Shown here in pieces: positions 12,184 through 23,133 of a stretch of 64,000 nt of DNA (within the stretch, counting starts at the first letter, position 1; each line of letters starts with the position of its first letter). A program made the translations under genes and the position numbers. This DNA is from Jackrogersella multiformis (Eukaryota > Ascomycota > Sordariomycetes > Xylariales > Hypoxylaceae). Location of the stretch: the NCBI GenBank assembly GCA_902806575.1, contig CADCXD010000009.1, positions 1 through 64,000 on the forward strand, written 5' to 3'. A model generated the notes under the pieces. It saw only the letters and a list, made by a program, of their open reading frames with translations. It searched no databases and was not told the origin of the DNA.

Positions 12184-14728
12184 ATGGCCGACTTCAAGCT
12201 GTCGGCGCAGCTTGTCGGTCACGATGCTGATGTATGCGCCTTATGCCCTCTTCCCCTCCCCTCCCCTCCCCTCCCTTATATTCTTACTTCCCGTCCTCTT
12301 CGCCCCCTAGGCAAGGAAGATAGCCGGTTTCTAACATGCTGACTCTTCTTTTTCGCTATAGGTTCGACATGTCTGCTTCCCCGCTCCGGATCTCATCTTC
12401 TCCGCCGCCAGAGATTGTACTGTTCGCGCCTGGAAGCGAACTGCCACGGCCCCTCCGGCTTTCGAACCTTCCATCACCACCAAGGGATCCGAGTTCTACA
12501 ACAGTCTGACATACTTGGCCCCCTCGCCCGACTACCCCGAATACCCCGACGGCCTTGTCGTGTCTGCCGGCTCCGATACCATCATCGATGTCAGGAGAGC
12601 TACCTCGGCACCGTCGGACAATGCAGAACGCCTACTCATCGGTCACTCTCGGAACGTCTGCTCCTTGGCCGTTGTTCCCGGCGGTCGGTATATCGTTTCG
12701 GGCAGCTGGGACAAGACGGCGAGAATATGGAGCGTTCACAAGTGGGAAACGGAGGCTATCCTGACCGGACACGAAGAGGCAGTGTGGGATGTCCTACCTT
12801 TAGACGAGAATATCATAGTGACCGCCTCCGCCGACAAGAACATCCGCATATACGACCTCCGAACTGTCGTAGCTGGCGAGGTTCAACCTCGCAGCACCAT
12901 TTATACCTCTGACGTAATCCGAGCCTTGTGCCTGGTTCCGAGCGGTCATCCTAGCGGCGCCGACTTTGCGAGTGCCAGCAACGACGGGGTTATCCGTTTG
13001 TGGAAGCTGACCGGCCAGCAAGTTGGTGAGCTTCGGGGTCACGAGAGCTTCATATATTCCCTCGCCGTCCTGCCTTCTGGCGAGCTGGTCAGTTCCGGGG
13101 AAGATCGAACGGTCCGCATATGGCGAGGTTCCGACTGCGTTCAGACCATAACTCACCCCGCCATTTCGGTCTGGACTGTCTCGGTGTGTTCTGGAAATGG
13201 AGATATCGTGACGGGTGCCAGCGACGGCGTCGCTCGCGTCTTCTCCCGTAGTGCGGAACGCCTAGCCAGTCCGGATACTCTGGCGCATTTTGACGAATCC
13301 GTTAAGTCTTCTTCTATACCGCAGCACCAAGTCGGTGGCATCAACAAGGAAAAGCTCCCTGGTCCGGACTTCTTGAAGAACAAGTCGGGCACCAAAGAGG
13401 GCCAGATACAGATGATAAAGGAGGAGAACGGCTCTGTCACGGCCCACCAATGGTCTATAGGTCAGCAGCAGTGGATCAGCGTTGGTACCGTGGTCGATGC
13501 GGCCGGCAGTAGCGGTCGCAAGGTCGATTATGATGGCCAGTCCTACGATCATGTCTTTGATGTCGCCATCGAAGAGGGCCAGCCCTCCCTAAAACTCCCA
13601 TATAACCTCTCCGAAAACCCTTACACCCGAGCCCAAAAGTTCATCGACGATAACGAGCTTTCGCAGAATTTCTTAGATCAGGTCGCGCAATTCATTATTA
13701 CCAACACGCAAGGCGCCACGATCGGCCAGGATGCTGGAGATTCGGGAGGGCCCGATCCGTACGGCACCGAGTCGCGCTATCGACCGGGCAACGATCCCAA
13801 CGCACCCGGGGTCAAAACTTTACCTCAGCGCGAGTACCTTGATATCACGGCTGCCAAATATGAGCGTAAGTGATGTAGCCAACCTCATACGATTATCTGC
13901 ATGTCCGGGTTCTGATCTATTTACGTAGCTATATTCAAAAAGATACTCGGCGTCAACTCTGCCCTTGTAGCTGCGGGGCGCAAGGACTATTCCCTAAACC
14001 CGCCGGCGCAGGAGGTGCTAGCTACGATAAAACAGAGACTAGAGGCAAGTCAGCCGGTAGTAGACGAGGCCTCCATCAACCTAGTTGTCATGATGTGTAC
14101 GCGATGGGACTACTCGGACCGGCTCGCGCCTCTGGACTTGCTGCGGTGTATCGCGACGTCGCCCGCTGCTGCTAAGTTCAAGTCGCCCGACTTCGGCAGC
14201 TCGGCGCAGATAGCTATATCTGCTGCGGTCGGTGGCATCCCGGCTGGTGGACAACCCAGCGAACCTCACGTCATGATGGCGGCCCGCGCGATTGCCAACC
14301 TCTTCAAGTGTGCCGAAGGCCGAAAGCTACTCGCACAATCTTCGGAAGGACTGGGGGCTGTATCGTTCATCGATCGGGTGCTGGGTATCGGTGGCCAGCC
14401 CGCGATTGGTCCTTATAATCGTAACTTGCAGGTAGCTTTGACGACAGCCATGGTGAATTTCGCTGTTCTGGCATCTAGGGAGCCGGGACGTGTGTCGACC
14501 AATGTGCAGGTTCGCTTGCTAACGTCGCTTGCCTGGATTCTCCAGAAACAGACCGAAGGGGAGGTCGTATTCCGGGCGCTGGTGGCCACGGGCACTCTCA
14601 TCACTGTGATTGGCAAGTTCGCGCCTGAGGCGAAAAGCATGTCGTCGTCTATAGCATCTAGCAAGGATCGCGTGGCCGAACAGCGAGTGAAACAGATGGC
14701 CGACGAGTGTCTCTCGCTACTGAGATGA
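12184..14728 (+). CDS. Doa1/Ufd3/PLAA, ubiquitin-binding Cdc48 cofactor
   Basis: Three exons (12184-12231, 12362-13865, 13929-14728) encode 783 residues, close to human PLAA and a little longer than yeast Doa1. An N-terminal WD40 propeller (about residues 1-300) starts LSAQLVGHDADVRHVCF and includes VSGSWDKTARIWSV and SSGEDRTVRIWRG. The central PFU ubiquitin-binding domain follows (GSVTAHQWSIGQQQWISVG and YDHVFDVAIEEG, with NPYTRAQKFIDDNEL after it). The C-terminal PUL domain, an armadillo-like fold that binds the Cdc48 C-terminus, is coded mainly by exon 3 (YEPIFKKILGVN onward). Known role: ubiquitin homeostasis, endosomal sorting and mitochondrial and ribosome-associated degradation with Cdc48. 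Intron 1 holds a (CCCCT)n pyrimidine run near 12252-12276. Confidence 0.95.
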
Positions 14729-15702
14729 TCGTACCTAGGACGTCTTGCCGAACAGGCTTACTTGACGCCCTGTGCAGAAGACCATATTTGGCGTATCAGA
14801 CAGATGCTGCTGTTATTCTCGTTAGCCTCTTATGGCCTTCGCGCTCCTAAGAGTTGGAGTTGAAACCCCCCTTGGTGACACCCAATGGAGGGTTGGTAGC
14901 TAGCTCTCCTGTGATGAGGAAATGATACGCTGCGAATGGTAATAAAAAGCCCATTGTTATAATAGGCAGGACTATCTACCTTGCACCAAATGCTACATAG
15001 AAAAGCACCTTGCCACGGCTTCGTCGGTGATGAGTACGTACCTAGATACCTAGGTAGTCAGCCTCTCGAAGCTAATATTGAACGCTATTCGAACGCAAAT
15101 TGAAGATCCACAAAGCAATTGCCTGGCGGACAACGGAACCACAGGGGACTAGTCTCTAGGAGACTCTGGTTTCACAGGTTCCTCTGTCCTGGTGCGGGCG
15201 CTTCCTCTGACGTGACCCGTTGCTGGCGTGTATGTGATATGGTGTTGCTACCCGCCGGTCTAGAGCGCATACCACGTAGTAGTAGCCGTGAAAGCAAATC
15301 CAGCACGTCGTTGGCGATTTCACGCAGGTTAAGTCTTCGCTCTGATCACGATATGGTGTCACTTCTTCCACAAATCCGATCTTTAACATGATTTCTTGAT
15401 ATTCAAGGATAGATATCTACTAGTCCTCGAGGCAGCACTGGAGATCGTCTAAAATCTCCATCCGAGGGCGATTGTGGTATAGCTAAATAGAAAGCCTGTC
15501 TCTCCCTTCCACCTTATAATTATAAGGTCCGGCTAGCATGGAAGATCACCCCCGGTTCACCTGGACAAAAATATTCATCGCCCCGCCTTGTACGCCGATT
15601 CGAGATGCCAAATGGTATATAGATACAAAAGGTTAGACTGAAAAGAAATTCGCCTGCCCCGTTCCTTTACTCGGCTTCGTAACTTCACCCATCTGCTAGA
15701 CT
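14729..15702. other. Intergenic, convergent 3' flanks
   Basis: Lies between the 3' ends of the Doa1 gene and the BIM1-like gene. Small ORFs at 15119-15391 and 15156-15389 overlap on opposite strands and have no family features. One TACCTAGGTA-type site lies at about 15037-15055. Confidence 0.5.
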
Positions 15703-16564
15703 TCATAATAAGAACCACAGAGAGCACGCAGCCATGGGCAAATAACCTAGCCAGCTCCACGTGGAAGAACTCCGGTACCAAGAGCCGGTCGCGCCGCTGG
15801 TGGTCATGTTGGCCGCGGCGCCTATCTCCTGCGTCGTGACAGTATAGATCTCAGCGAAGCCGAGATCGGTGCTATTAAAGCAGTTGGATTCGTTGACTTT
15901 GGCGATTTTCTCGTCGCCTGGGGCGGCAAATGTGATATCAGAACACTAGAGTAGATACATCAGTCTCCGAGTTCTTACTGCCGCTGGGAACATTCGGACT
16001 TACCGAAAATAGAGCGGCGCCGTGCTGCGCTATCTCGACGACTTGTATCGTCGCGTTGTCGCCGGGGTTGAACGTCATGTTTGCGGGCAGCGGCACCTGT
16101 GGCAGGCAGACCGTCCCAGGATACGGACCCTTAGAGGGGCCGAGAAGTTGAAAGGGGGCGATCATGGGAAAGGACATGTTTCCCGGTCCTCCGTCCGGCC
16201 CGTCGGTACCAAAGCCAAGGTTGATGTAGAGGAAGGCAGTCTGGTGACCTTGAAACCAACCCGGCTGGAACGAGACAGCGCCGCCCGTGGTCGGCCAGTA
16301 CGATCTATTCGTCGTCAACGGTATGCCGCCGCCTACGATAGCCATATTAGCCCATCAAGGTGCCCACCAGGAATGAGAGCAGCACACGTGGAGAGAAGCC
16401 GTCGATATCAAGCGAGTTTACTCACATGGGTAGGACCACTGCATGCCGTATGGCCATGATTCGTTCTGGATGAGATTGTCTCCTCGCCATCCGGGATAGG
16501 TGATGACGGTGTGAGCCGCTGCCAAGGTCGACGCGACGACAGCTAATAATATTGAGGACAGCAT
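15703..16564 (-). CDS. BIM1-like copper-binding protein (LPMO-fold family X325)
   Basis: Three exons (16564-16426, 16332-16004, 15945-15703) give 236 residues. A signal peptide (MLSSILLAVVASTLAAA) should be cleaved just before His18, exposing an N-terminal histidine as in lytic polysaccharide mono-oxygenase-like proteins. Family signatures follow: TVITYPGWRGDNL, YPCGG, NRSYWPTTGGAVSFQPGWF, GTDGPDGGPGNMSFPM, CLPQVPLPAN and the HGAALFSCSDI block spanning the second intron. The C-terminus is Ser/Thr-rich and ends in a hydrophobic stretch, as expected for a GPI anchor. Cryptococcus Bim1 of this family takes part in copper acquisition and is not known to cleave polysaccharide. A copper-related or wall role here is inferred from the family. 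Confidence 0.9.
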
Positions 16565-18461
16565 GGTGCCGAAATTTTGACTCGGTCAACGAAGACAACG
16601 TTATGAATAATTGTACACGAAGTCTTCTCGTCGCACAGCGACTAGTAATTTAGAAGACGACCCCCAAAGTTTGCAGCAGCACCGGCGTTGAATCCGTAGG
16701 AAGAATTCACAACGGAGGTAGAGAAGTCGCCAAATGTAGTAGTCGTCGTGGTATATCGCTGCTCTCTTCTACGCGGCTGACAGCATCTACCTCGTAAGGA
16801 TTAACACACTTAGCACGATACCCGGCTCTAGCACGGGCGTGGTCCTCGTCGCGTTTTCGGCGGCAGCCCGATATTGCCCTGTGTGGTATGTGTCTGTCCG
16901 TTTGGAGTACTAGAACATTGGCGCGGATGATGGAAAATGATGAGAAAAAGGATCAAGAAGGAGTTGTAGGGCAGAAGGAGCCCATTATTACTGACGAGTG
17001 AGACCAATAATCTATTACATGGCATTACATGGCCAGTACCAACGATGGCTCCCCGCTCCCAGAGGCCAAGGGTCAGGAGAGGCGGGCGGCATTTTGGGTC
17101 GGGCGGACCAGTGAGAAGGGCTGGACGATGTGCACGACGTGCAGCACAAGAGCTTGCCCCTTGCCAACCGATCGGGAAGAGCCAATGGGATGCCACTAAA
17201 GAGGCAGAGCGAGTCGCTCGTTCAATGTAGGAACAAGAATGATTTGTTCAAGAATAGCCAATGGCATCGATCGACGGCCCAGGGGGGGGGGGGGGCCGGA
17301 TCACAGTAACAGAGGCAGAAAGGGCCGCTGGTTCAATGTGGCCCTCCGAAAAGCTGTGGTTGGCGACGACAAACTGGACCGGCACTGCGTAGGGCAGGGA
17401 TTAGGGAGGCTATCAACAGCGAGCAACCAGTAATGATGGCCAACATAAGCGCCGACAAAACGCCCACTCGGGAAGCCCCATTCTTTTTCGACGGGCAGGG
17501 TTAAGATTTTGACATCGGACCCCAATCTTATGGCCTATCCCTAAGGTGTATGTAGGGGGCTATTTTTGGGCGAATGTGAGAGCAACCAACACGATTCCGT
17601 CCCATCCACGACCTTGGAAATCATCCATCGAGGAATTTACTACGGCTGTTATGTGTACCTACCTAGCACCTAGGTAGGCAATAAAATAAAATAAAATAAA
17701 ATAAAATAGGTGTCTGAAAGGTGATACGATATAATAGGCGTATTCCGTTAGTCGTCTGATTGGAGAATTGACCGACGGTAAGAACCAATAGTCTCGGTAT
17801 TATGGGGATTTTCGCGTACCTAGGTAGGCAGCACTAAGTTGGGTACCTACATGTATTTGTAGGATATTTTCAATGGCCGAAATAAATTCCAAATCTCCAA
17901 TTGAATTCTCGGTATCGGACATTTCGATGGTTACCCAGTTACGAGGTAGAAAAGGAGTGAATATAATTGGCGTTAGGGGTTTCATCAGAAGCATCAGTGA
18001 GGCTTTTATTTCGACTCGGCTTACACTTCCAATAGGCACTAGGCACTAGGTACGTACATCGTGAAGTTTGTCACGGTGTCAACATCGATGAACCTTGGAA
18101 CCTTGAAGCGGGGAAACCGACCTAACCTAAATAGGTAGCAGCATATCGATAGGTTCGTAGTAGGCGCCTGTCCAGTGGTAGGTTGAAAATGGAAAATCAC
18201 GTGCCTACAGGGCTTTCTATTTACGTATCTATGTAATCCGTACTTATCGAAGCACAGTGCGATCTCAGTGCGATCTTAGTGAGATCTCACCTCCATCATA
18301 ACCGGATTTTGCTACAGTTTACAGCTTCACACAGTGTGCGCACCTCGTATAACGTATTACGGTCCAGGTATCATCATCATATACCGGTACCTTAGCAGTA
18401 GGTAGGTATTGACCTTACTAGAATACCTACATAGTACGCTTCACTTCCATTTGTCTTAACC
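16565..18461. other. Intergenic with G14 tract and short repeats
   Basis: 1.9 kb without a supported gene. It contains a G14 run at 17282-17295, an (ATAAA)n microsatellite at 17681-17707, and an imperfect duplication (an AGCCAATGG...AGAGGCAG...TTCAATGT pattern) near 17175-17227 and again near 17256-17338. TACCTAGGTA motifs lie near 17655-17680 and 17817-17830. ORFs at 16828-17196, 17045-17230 and 17800-18039 look non-coding. Confidence 0.5.
17681..17707. repeat. (ATAAA)n microsatellite
   Basis: Just over five copies of ATAAA in tandem, directly downstream of a CCTAGGTAGG motif. Confidence 0.9.
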
Positions 18462-19309
18462 ATGGTCTCGACACTTCATGAGCAAGGGGCTGAACCTGGA
18501 GATGAGTGGACCAAAGTTGGCCGCAGAGGACGACGTCACCAAAAGGCACACAAGTCCGCCATCTCTCTCTGTTCCAATAGCCATGCTCCTAGTTCAAAGC
18601 TGCGACCGTCGTTCTTATCAGTTTCCGACGTCGAAAGGGAACACTATCGGATTGCGCCTCGGTGGAGGGCGTCTACGTGCTGCCGTCAATTGCAAGAAGT
18701 TATCGCATCTCGCCCATCCGGTTCTACCATTACTCATGCCATCTGCTTCGGCCTAGGATCTTTCGATCCCGAAGATGGCTCCTGGGAGACCAAACGGAGA
18801 ACCCATGTGCAACTAGCTGCATTTCTGTTCCTGGTCGAGCAACTACAACGCGACGGTGCGCTGCCCATCCGCTGTCTGTTCCAGGAACCAATTTTCAACT
18901 CTACGGACGAGGCGTTCATTCGCAGCTTGGGCTATCAGGTTGTCCACTCGCCAGAAGGGTTCGAACAAGTCAGCACATCGGCATTGGTGTTCGGCATTCA
19001 TCTGTATAGGGACGTTTACACGCAAGCTATCGCCAAGCATTCGCCTGCGGCGTTCGTTGGGACACCCCGAGAGGTTTGGGAAGAGTAAGTATAGACGTCC
19101 TGTGTCGGATATTTGGATGAACTGCTTCTCCTTGCTAGCCGGTTTCGTCGCCCATGTATTGTAGCTAACAATTGAATAGATGTTATGGCTCTGATCTTCT
19201 AAACTGGGCAAGATTGAAAGAGTTGGATGAGCGGTGTGATAAAGTCAAGTTTCCTGAAGATCCAGGATATACTACATTCTCGAGTACCGCAATCCATTGG
19301 AGACGATAG
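18462..19309 (+). CDS. SRR1-like domain protein
   Basis: Two exons (18462-19084, 19180-19309) with a 95-bp phase-2 intron (GTAAGT...AATAG) encode 250 residues. The N-terminus is basic and polar (DEWTKVGRRGRRHQK). The SRR1 core follows: ICFGLGSFDPEDGS, the HVQLAAFLFLVEQL helix, CLFQEPIFNSTDEAFI and LGYQVVHSPEGFEQVS. The short second exon completes the domain with CYGSDLLNWARL. The family is named after Arabidopsis SENSITIVITY TO RED LIGHT REDUCED 1; the yeast member is Ber1, linked to microtubule function. The biochemical activity of the family is not established. The exon join restores a length typical for fungal members. Confidence 0.85.
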
Positions 19310-20296
19310 GATGAAACATGAATTCTTTGAATGTGATGATTTATTCATGTTTTCAAAGGCTCTCGTCATCTAAATTGCCCTCTCTATACTGCGGATCACC
19401 TACGACGCTCTACGGACCATAGTCCATCAGTCGGATGACTGAAGTACGGCCTTCAAAGCACCAGCACTCCACCGAAATTGTCATCAATGCCACCCCCTCT
19501 ACTACTTGTAGGTAGAAAAAGGACGCCAGCCGACTACCTGCAACAACATCGAGGGTCAAGCTAGATGCTTCCTAGATGTAAGAGATTTATTTTATCCGAA
19601 ATTTACCAGGCATGTGAAGGCTGTTATGGTTAACTTTTCTATAGCGTAACACGACATCTCTTCTCGTCAACATCCTTCGGTTAGATACCTAGGTAAATTG
19701 CATCGCCTTCACAATGATTGATTTGTATAGCAGAACACCCATATACAAGACTAGATATCACGGCGATAATGACGTCGAAAGGCTAGAGCAAATACCTTTA
19801 TTCCCTCAGCCAGGTAATACGAACCTAAATATGTCTATGTACTTCCAATTGCAGACCAGGGATAGCAAACCATATCACGATCGTTAATACGATTTAATGT
19901 GCACTTCTGGTGTCAACTTCTTGAGGCCGAGTTAGTTTGTATGAGTACCGTCCTTAAAAAGACAACGATACCTACATACACCACGACTACAACTTCAACA
20001 TTAACCCAAGTTTCCCTCTTGATTAACCGCATTCAAGCAGCTATCGTGATATACATATACCGATCAACAGTGGGGATCTTGACCGGTCATAATTTCATGC
20101 GGATCCGTCGCGCACTTCTCCGCCTGATTTATCTCCTGACCGCCCTATCGCAACTACGTCAGCACACTGTAGATTCAATGCATATGTGGTCACAAGGACG
20201 ATGTCTGCTGTTTGCCAAAGGACGAGAGGGAGAAGTAGAGGTGGGGTGACAGGTCGCACTCCGTTTTGGACCAAACTGATGTTTACAATTGATTTA
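19310..20296. other. Intergenic between convergent genes
   Basis: Holds the 3' flanks of the SRR1-like and PGAP4-like genes. A plus-strand ORF at 19899-20249 (116 codons) is Thr-rich at its start and matches nothing I recognise. It is not called. Confidence 0.5.
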
Positions 20297-21679
20297 CTAT
20301 CTTGTATTCGGTTTTATCGTCTTTGCAATCCAAGCCCGGTGCTCCCTGGCAAGTTTGATCGGATCATTCATCTCGAAGGAATAATCGAACGGCATGTCGT
20401 CGGTGAGCGACCCTGATTCCTGGTCACCCGCACCGTGGGAACTCTTGCCACCGACGTGCTGGATGAGGACAGGGGTGACTGCCCAGCGCAGGCTATCGTG
20501 GTTGTCGGCCCAGCTCTCGAGAAACGTGTCGACGGCGGCATGGCTATCTTGGGTATCGCGGTACAGAGGAAGTAAGTGATCGAGGACCTGGCGCTGAGGA
20601 AACACGAGCCCCTGCGCGCAGCATCCATATCGGTGCATGAGATGGACACCCGGCGCTCTTGGTAGCATGCAATTACGACCGGCCGCGAAGAATAGACCGA
20701 TCAGCATGGGAGTGCATACTCCGCAGAGGAGGAAGATGACCGAGGCCGAAAGGACTTTGCGCGACGCTGCAACGCGCCAGCGGAGGGCTAGTAATACGGA
20801 AAGCTCGATGATTAAGACTGTTATGCTCGACTCGACATACAATGGCCATTCTTCGCTATTCCAGCCGAGGAGTCGTCCGTCGTAAAAGACGCGCAGATAG
20901 AGGACTGCGTGGAAGAGAGCGAGGTTAGCGAGACTAGGTACGGTAACAAGGCCTGTAGGATGAATTTTTGGCATGCGGATACGGAGGGGTATACAGTTGT
21001 CTCGTCCAAGCTCTCGAGTCTTCCTTGCGGCTGTCTGCAAGGCGCTAAGGGCCCGATGGTACCACCCGTCCGAAGCAATCACGTCGTCTTCTAAGGTCAT
21101 GGTATAGTTGGGGTTAGCCTTGGCGCATTCATCCAGCAGAACAGAATAATCGATCTTTTGTTTTCGGGCGTGGGCTTCATAATCTCCGTCGATCTCGAGT
21201 TGGCGTACGAGGTCGACGGTGTCGCGGTCGGTAGGGTAGGTCGGGAGGCTGTCGGCCATGTTGAGAAGCCATGGTTGGCGGAAATCTTCGTGCTGGGACT
21301 GGTCGGTGTGAGCGAGGAAGACGACGAGGTAGATACGTTGGCGTTCGAGGTCGTCTAAACCTTCTAGGATGGAGCCGAGGGTTTCTTTAAGATAAGAGAA
21401 TCCGTGTCGGCTAACGGATGCGACGCCAACGCATAGTTCGGTAGTGGTCGAGTTGGTCCACTTGGTCACGGCATGCGAGGCTGCCAGATCCCCAAACTTC
21501 TGGGCCTGAGCCTTGCGGAAAGAGGAATACGTCAAGACGCGAGCGGATTCTGGCCTAAAAAAGACCGAAGACGGATCGCGATAACACTTAGATCGTAAGT
21601 AGACGGTGGCTATGGTATAACACAGCAGGAAGCCTAAGAAGAACGACACGGCGCCGCGGTTACGAATGGTAGCAAGCAT
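20297..21679 (-). CDS. PGAP4-like Golgi glycosyltransferase
   Basis: One exon of 460 residues. An N-terminal signal anchor (about residues 11-28) precedes a GT-A-like domain with the acidic motif TLEDDV at residues 195-200, the expected nucleotide-sugar/metal site. Around residues 284-302 and 310-333 two hydrophobic segments form a tandem membrane hairpin inside the catalytic domain. After it the luminal part resumes with a Cys pair (HRYGCCAQGLVFPQ). This split arrangement is characteristic of PGAP4/TMEM246, which in mammals adds GalNAc to the first mannose of GPI anchors in the Golgi. Fungal homologues exist, but their sugar specificity is unproven. The gene lies head-to-head with the Ulp1-like gene across 1.45 kb. 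Confidence 0.8.
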   Translation of the reverse strand: MLATIRNRGAVSFFLGFLLCYTIATVYLRSKCYRDPSSVFFRPESARVLTYSSFRKAQAQKFGDLAASHAVTKWTNSTTTELCVGVASVSRHGFSYLKETLGSILEGLDDLERQRIYLVVFLAHTDQSQHEDFRQPWLLNMADSLPTYPTDRDTVDLVRQLEIDGDYEAHARKQKIDYSVLLDECAKANPNYTMTLEDDVIASDGWYHRALSALQTAARKTRELGRDNCIPLRIRMPKIHPTGLVTVPSLANLALFHAVLYLRVFYDGRLLGWNSEEWPLYVESSITVLIIELSVLLALRWRVAASRKVLSASVIFLLCGVCTPMLIGLFFAAGRNCMLPRAPGVHLMHRYGCCAQGLVFPQRQVLDHLLPLYRDTQDSHAAVDTFLESWADNHDSLRWAVTPVLIQHVGGKSSHGAGDQESGSLTDDMPFDYSFEMNDPIKLAREHRAWIAKTIKPNTR

Positions 21680-23133
21680 CTGGGAAGCCTCCCCCAGATC
21701 GCACTCGGAAACAAGTAATGCCCTCTTGGCGTGTTTGTGGTGGAAGACGCCGTACTGTTAAATACCTAGTGATCGTACTAGTAGGCGGAAGTGGTGACGA
21801 TGTCTGTAGTCGGCAGCTGAGGGGAGCCAAGTAGTCTGGTTATTCGTCCTCCATCTGCCGCTAATGTAGGGATGGGAAATGTCGAAAAAGCATGGCCTTA
21901 CTATAACAACAACAACAATACCTAGGTAGGTACCTACATATTGTACGTAAGAGGTAGATAATAGTACCTAGTTCAGCTCAAATCTCTAGTGTAGGTATGT
22001 TACTTGCCTACCTAGGTAGGTACAAGGTAGTTGACGCGTCGGATAAGGCGGACAGGATAGATTTTGTTGCCAAGGCTGTGTTAGATATATCAGTTGGTCT
22101 TGGAGGTTTTAGGCCCGATCATTCCAACCAATAGTTCCAAGGTTGTATAGCAACTTTTGAGACCTTTGAAACTTCCGTGAGGAATTACCAGGTAGTCTAG
22201 CTGCGTAGGTACCTATACTTGCCTATTTAGGTAATAAAATACGATATAAGTGTAGTGTGATGCGGCGTAGAGGTTATTACTTGGAAGGATCTGGATGTTC
22301 CATTTCCCTACCTAGTTAAATCTAGCCTCTCATACCAGGTACTCTAACCACTGTGGCTGAGTGGCTGTGTATGTGCTTAGTACTTGGAGACTACATGTAT
22401 GTAACGACCTCACACGGCACAGCTGGGTATATAGAAGGTAGGTAAAATCTGTAGAACCTAAATAACTTCTTTTAAAGCTAAATGACGAATAACGACGCAT
22501 ATATTTTAATATAGGCCATCGAAAATAAGAGATTATATTGATCGATTTTTCCAGTCTCTCGTTAAGAGGCATTTAACGGTAGAACTGCTTCATCACGCTT
22601 TACAAGTGAAGGAGGTTCAACTCGGTTCCAAGTCATTTTTGGTTATTACCTATTTCAGGCCAGTGCTAGAGTACTTAATACGAAAAGACGAAGCGACTTT
22701 GAGGCAGAAATCATTCATAAGCCTGAGCATTGCTCTGAATGACTTATGCCGTGCCTTCGCGAGCAACAAAACAATATGATCTTGTGTTGGGGGCTATTCT
22801 CCGTCATTTCCGCAGGCCGGCTCACGAACAAAGAAGTCCCAATCGTGAGCCGAAACCGAAATGTGGTTTTCAGGTTGGCTTTTGGCCCATTGTGTTCATA
22901 TAATATCGGATTCGGCGAAGTACAAAGAGTCATATTATACTAGCATTTGTTTTTGATATTAATGCACATCTTTGTCCGCCCAAGCGAATATCATTGCCGC
23001 TGTATGTAATTGCTACTTAGCATTTATAACCAAACCTAGATAGACATTTTCCATCGATTACCGAAGAAAAGAAAATCCCCAGCTCCATCGTTATAATCTT
23101 GCCACGATAATTTACTAAAATAAATAATAAAGC
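21680..23133. other. Divergent intergenic region with TACCTAGG repeats
   Basis: Promoter side of both flanking genes. TACCTAGGTA-type motifs cluster at 21920-21965 and 21990-22025 and near 22205-22235. ORFs at 22330-22572 and 22715-22943 have no recognisable features. Confidence 0.5.

Noticed and set aside
16022..16459. 145-codon plus-strand ORF
   Set aside because: Antisense to exons 1-2 of the BIM1-like gene, whose family motifs are continuous on the minus strand.
16828..17196. 122-codon minus-strand ORF
   Set aside because: Biased composition, overlaps other ORFs and a repeat region, no recognisable family.
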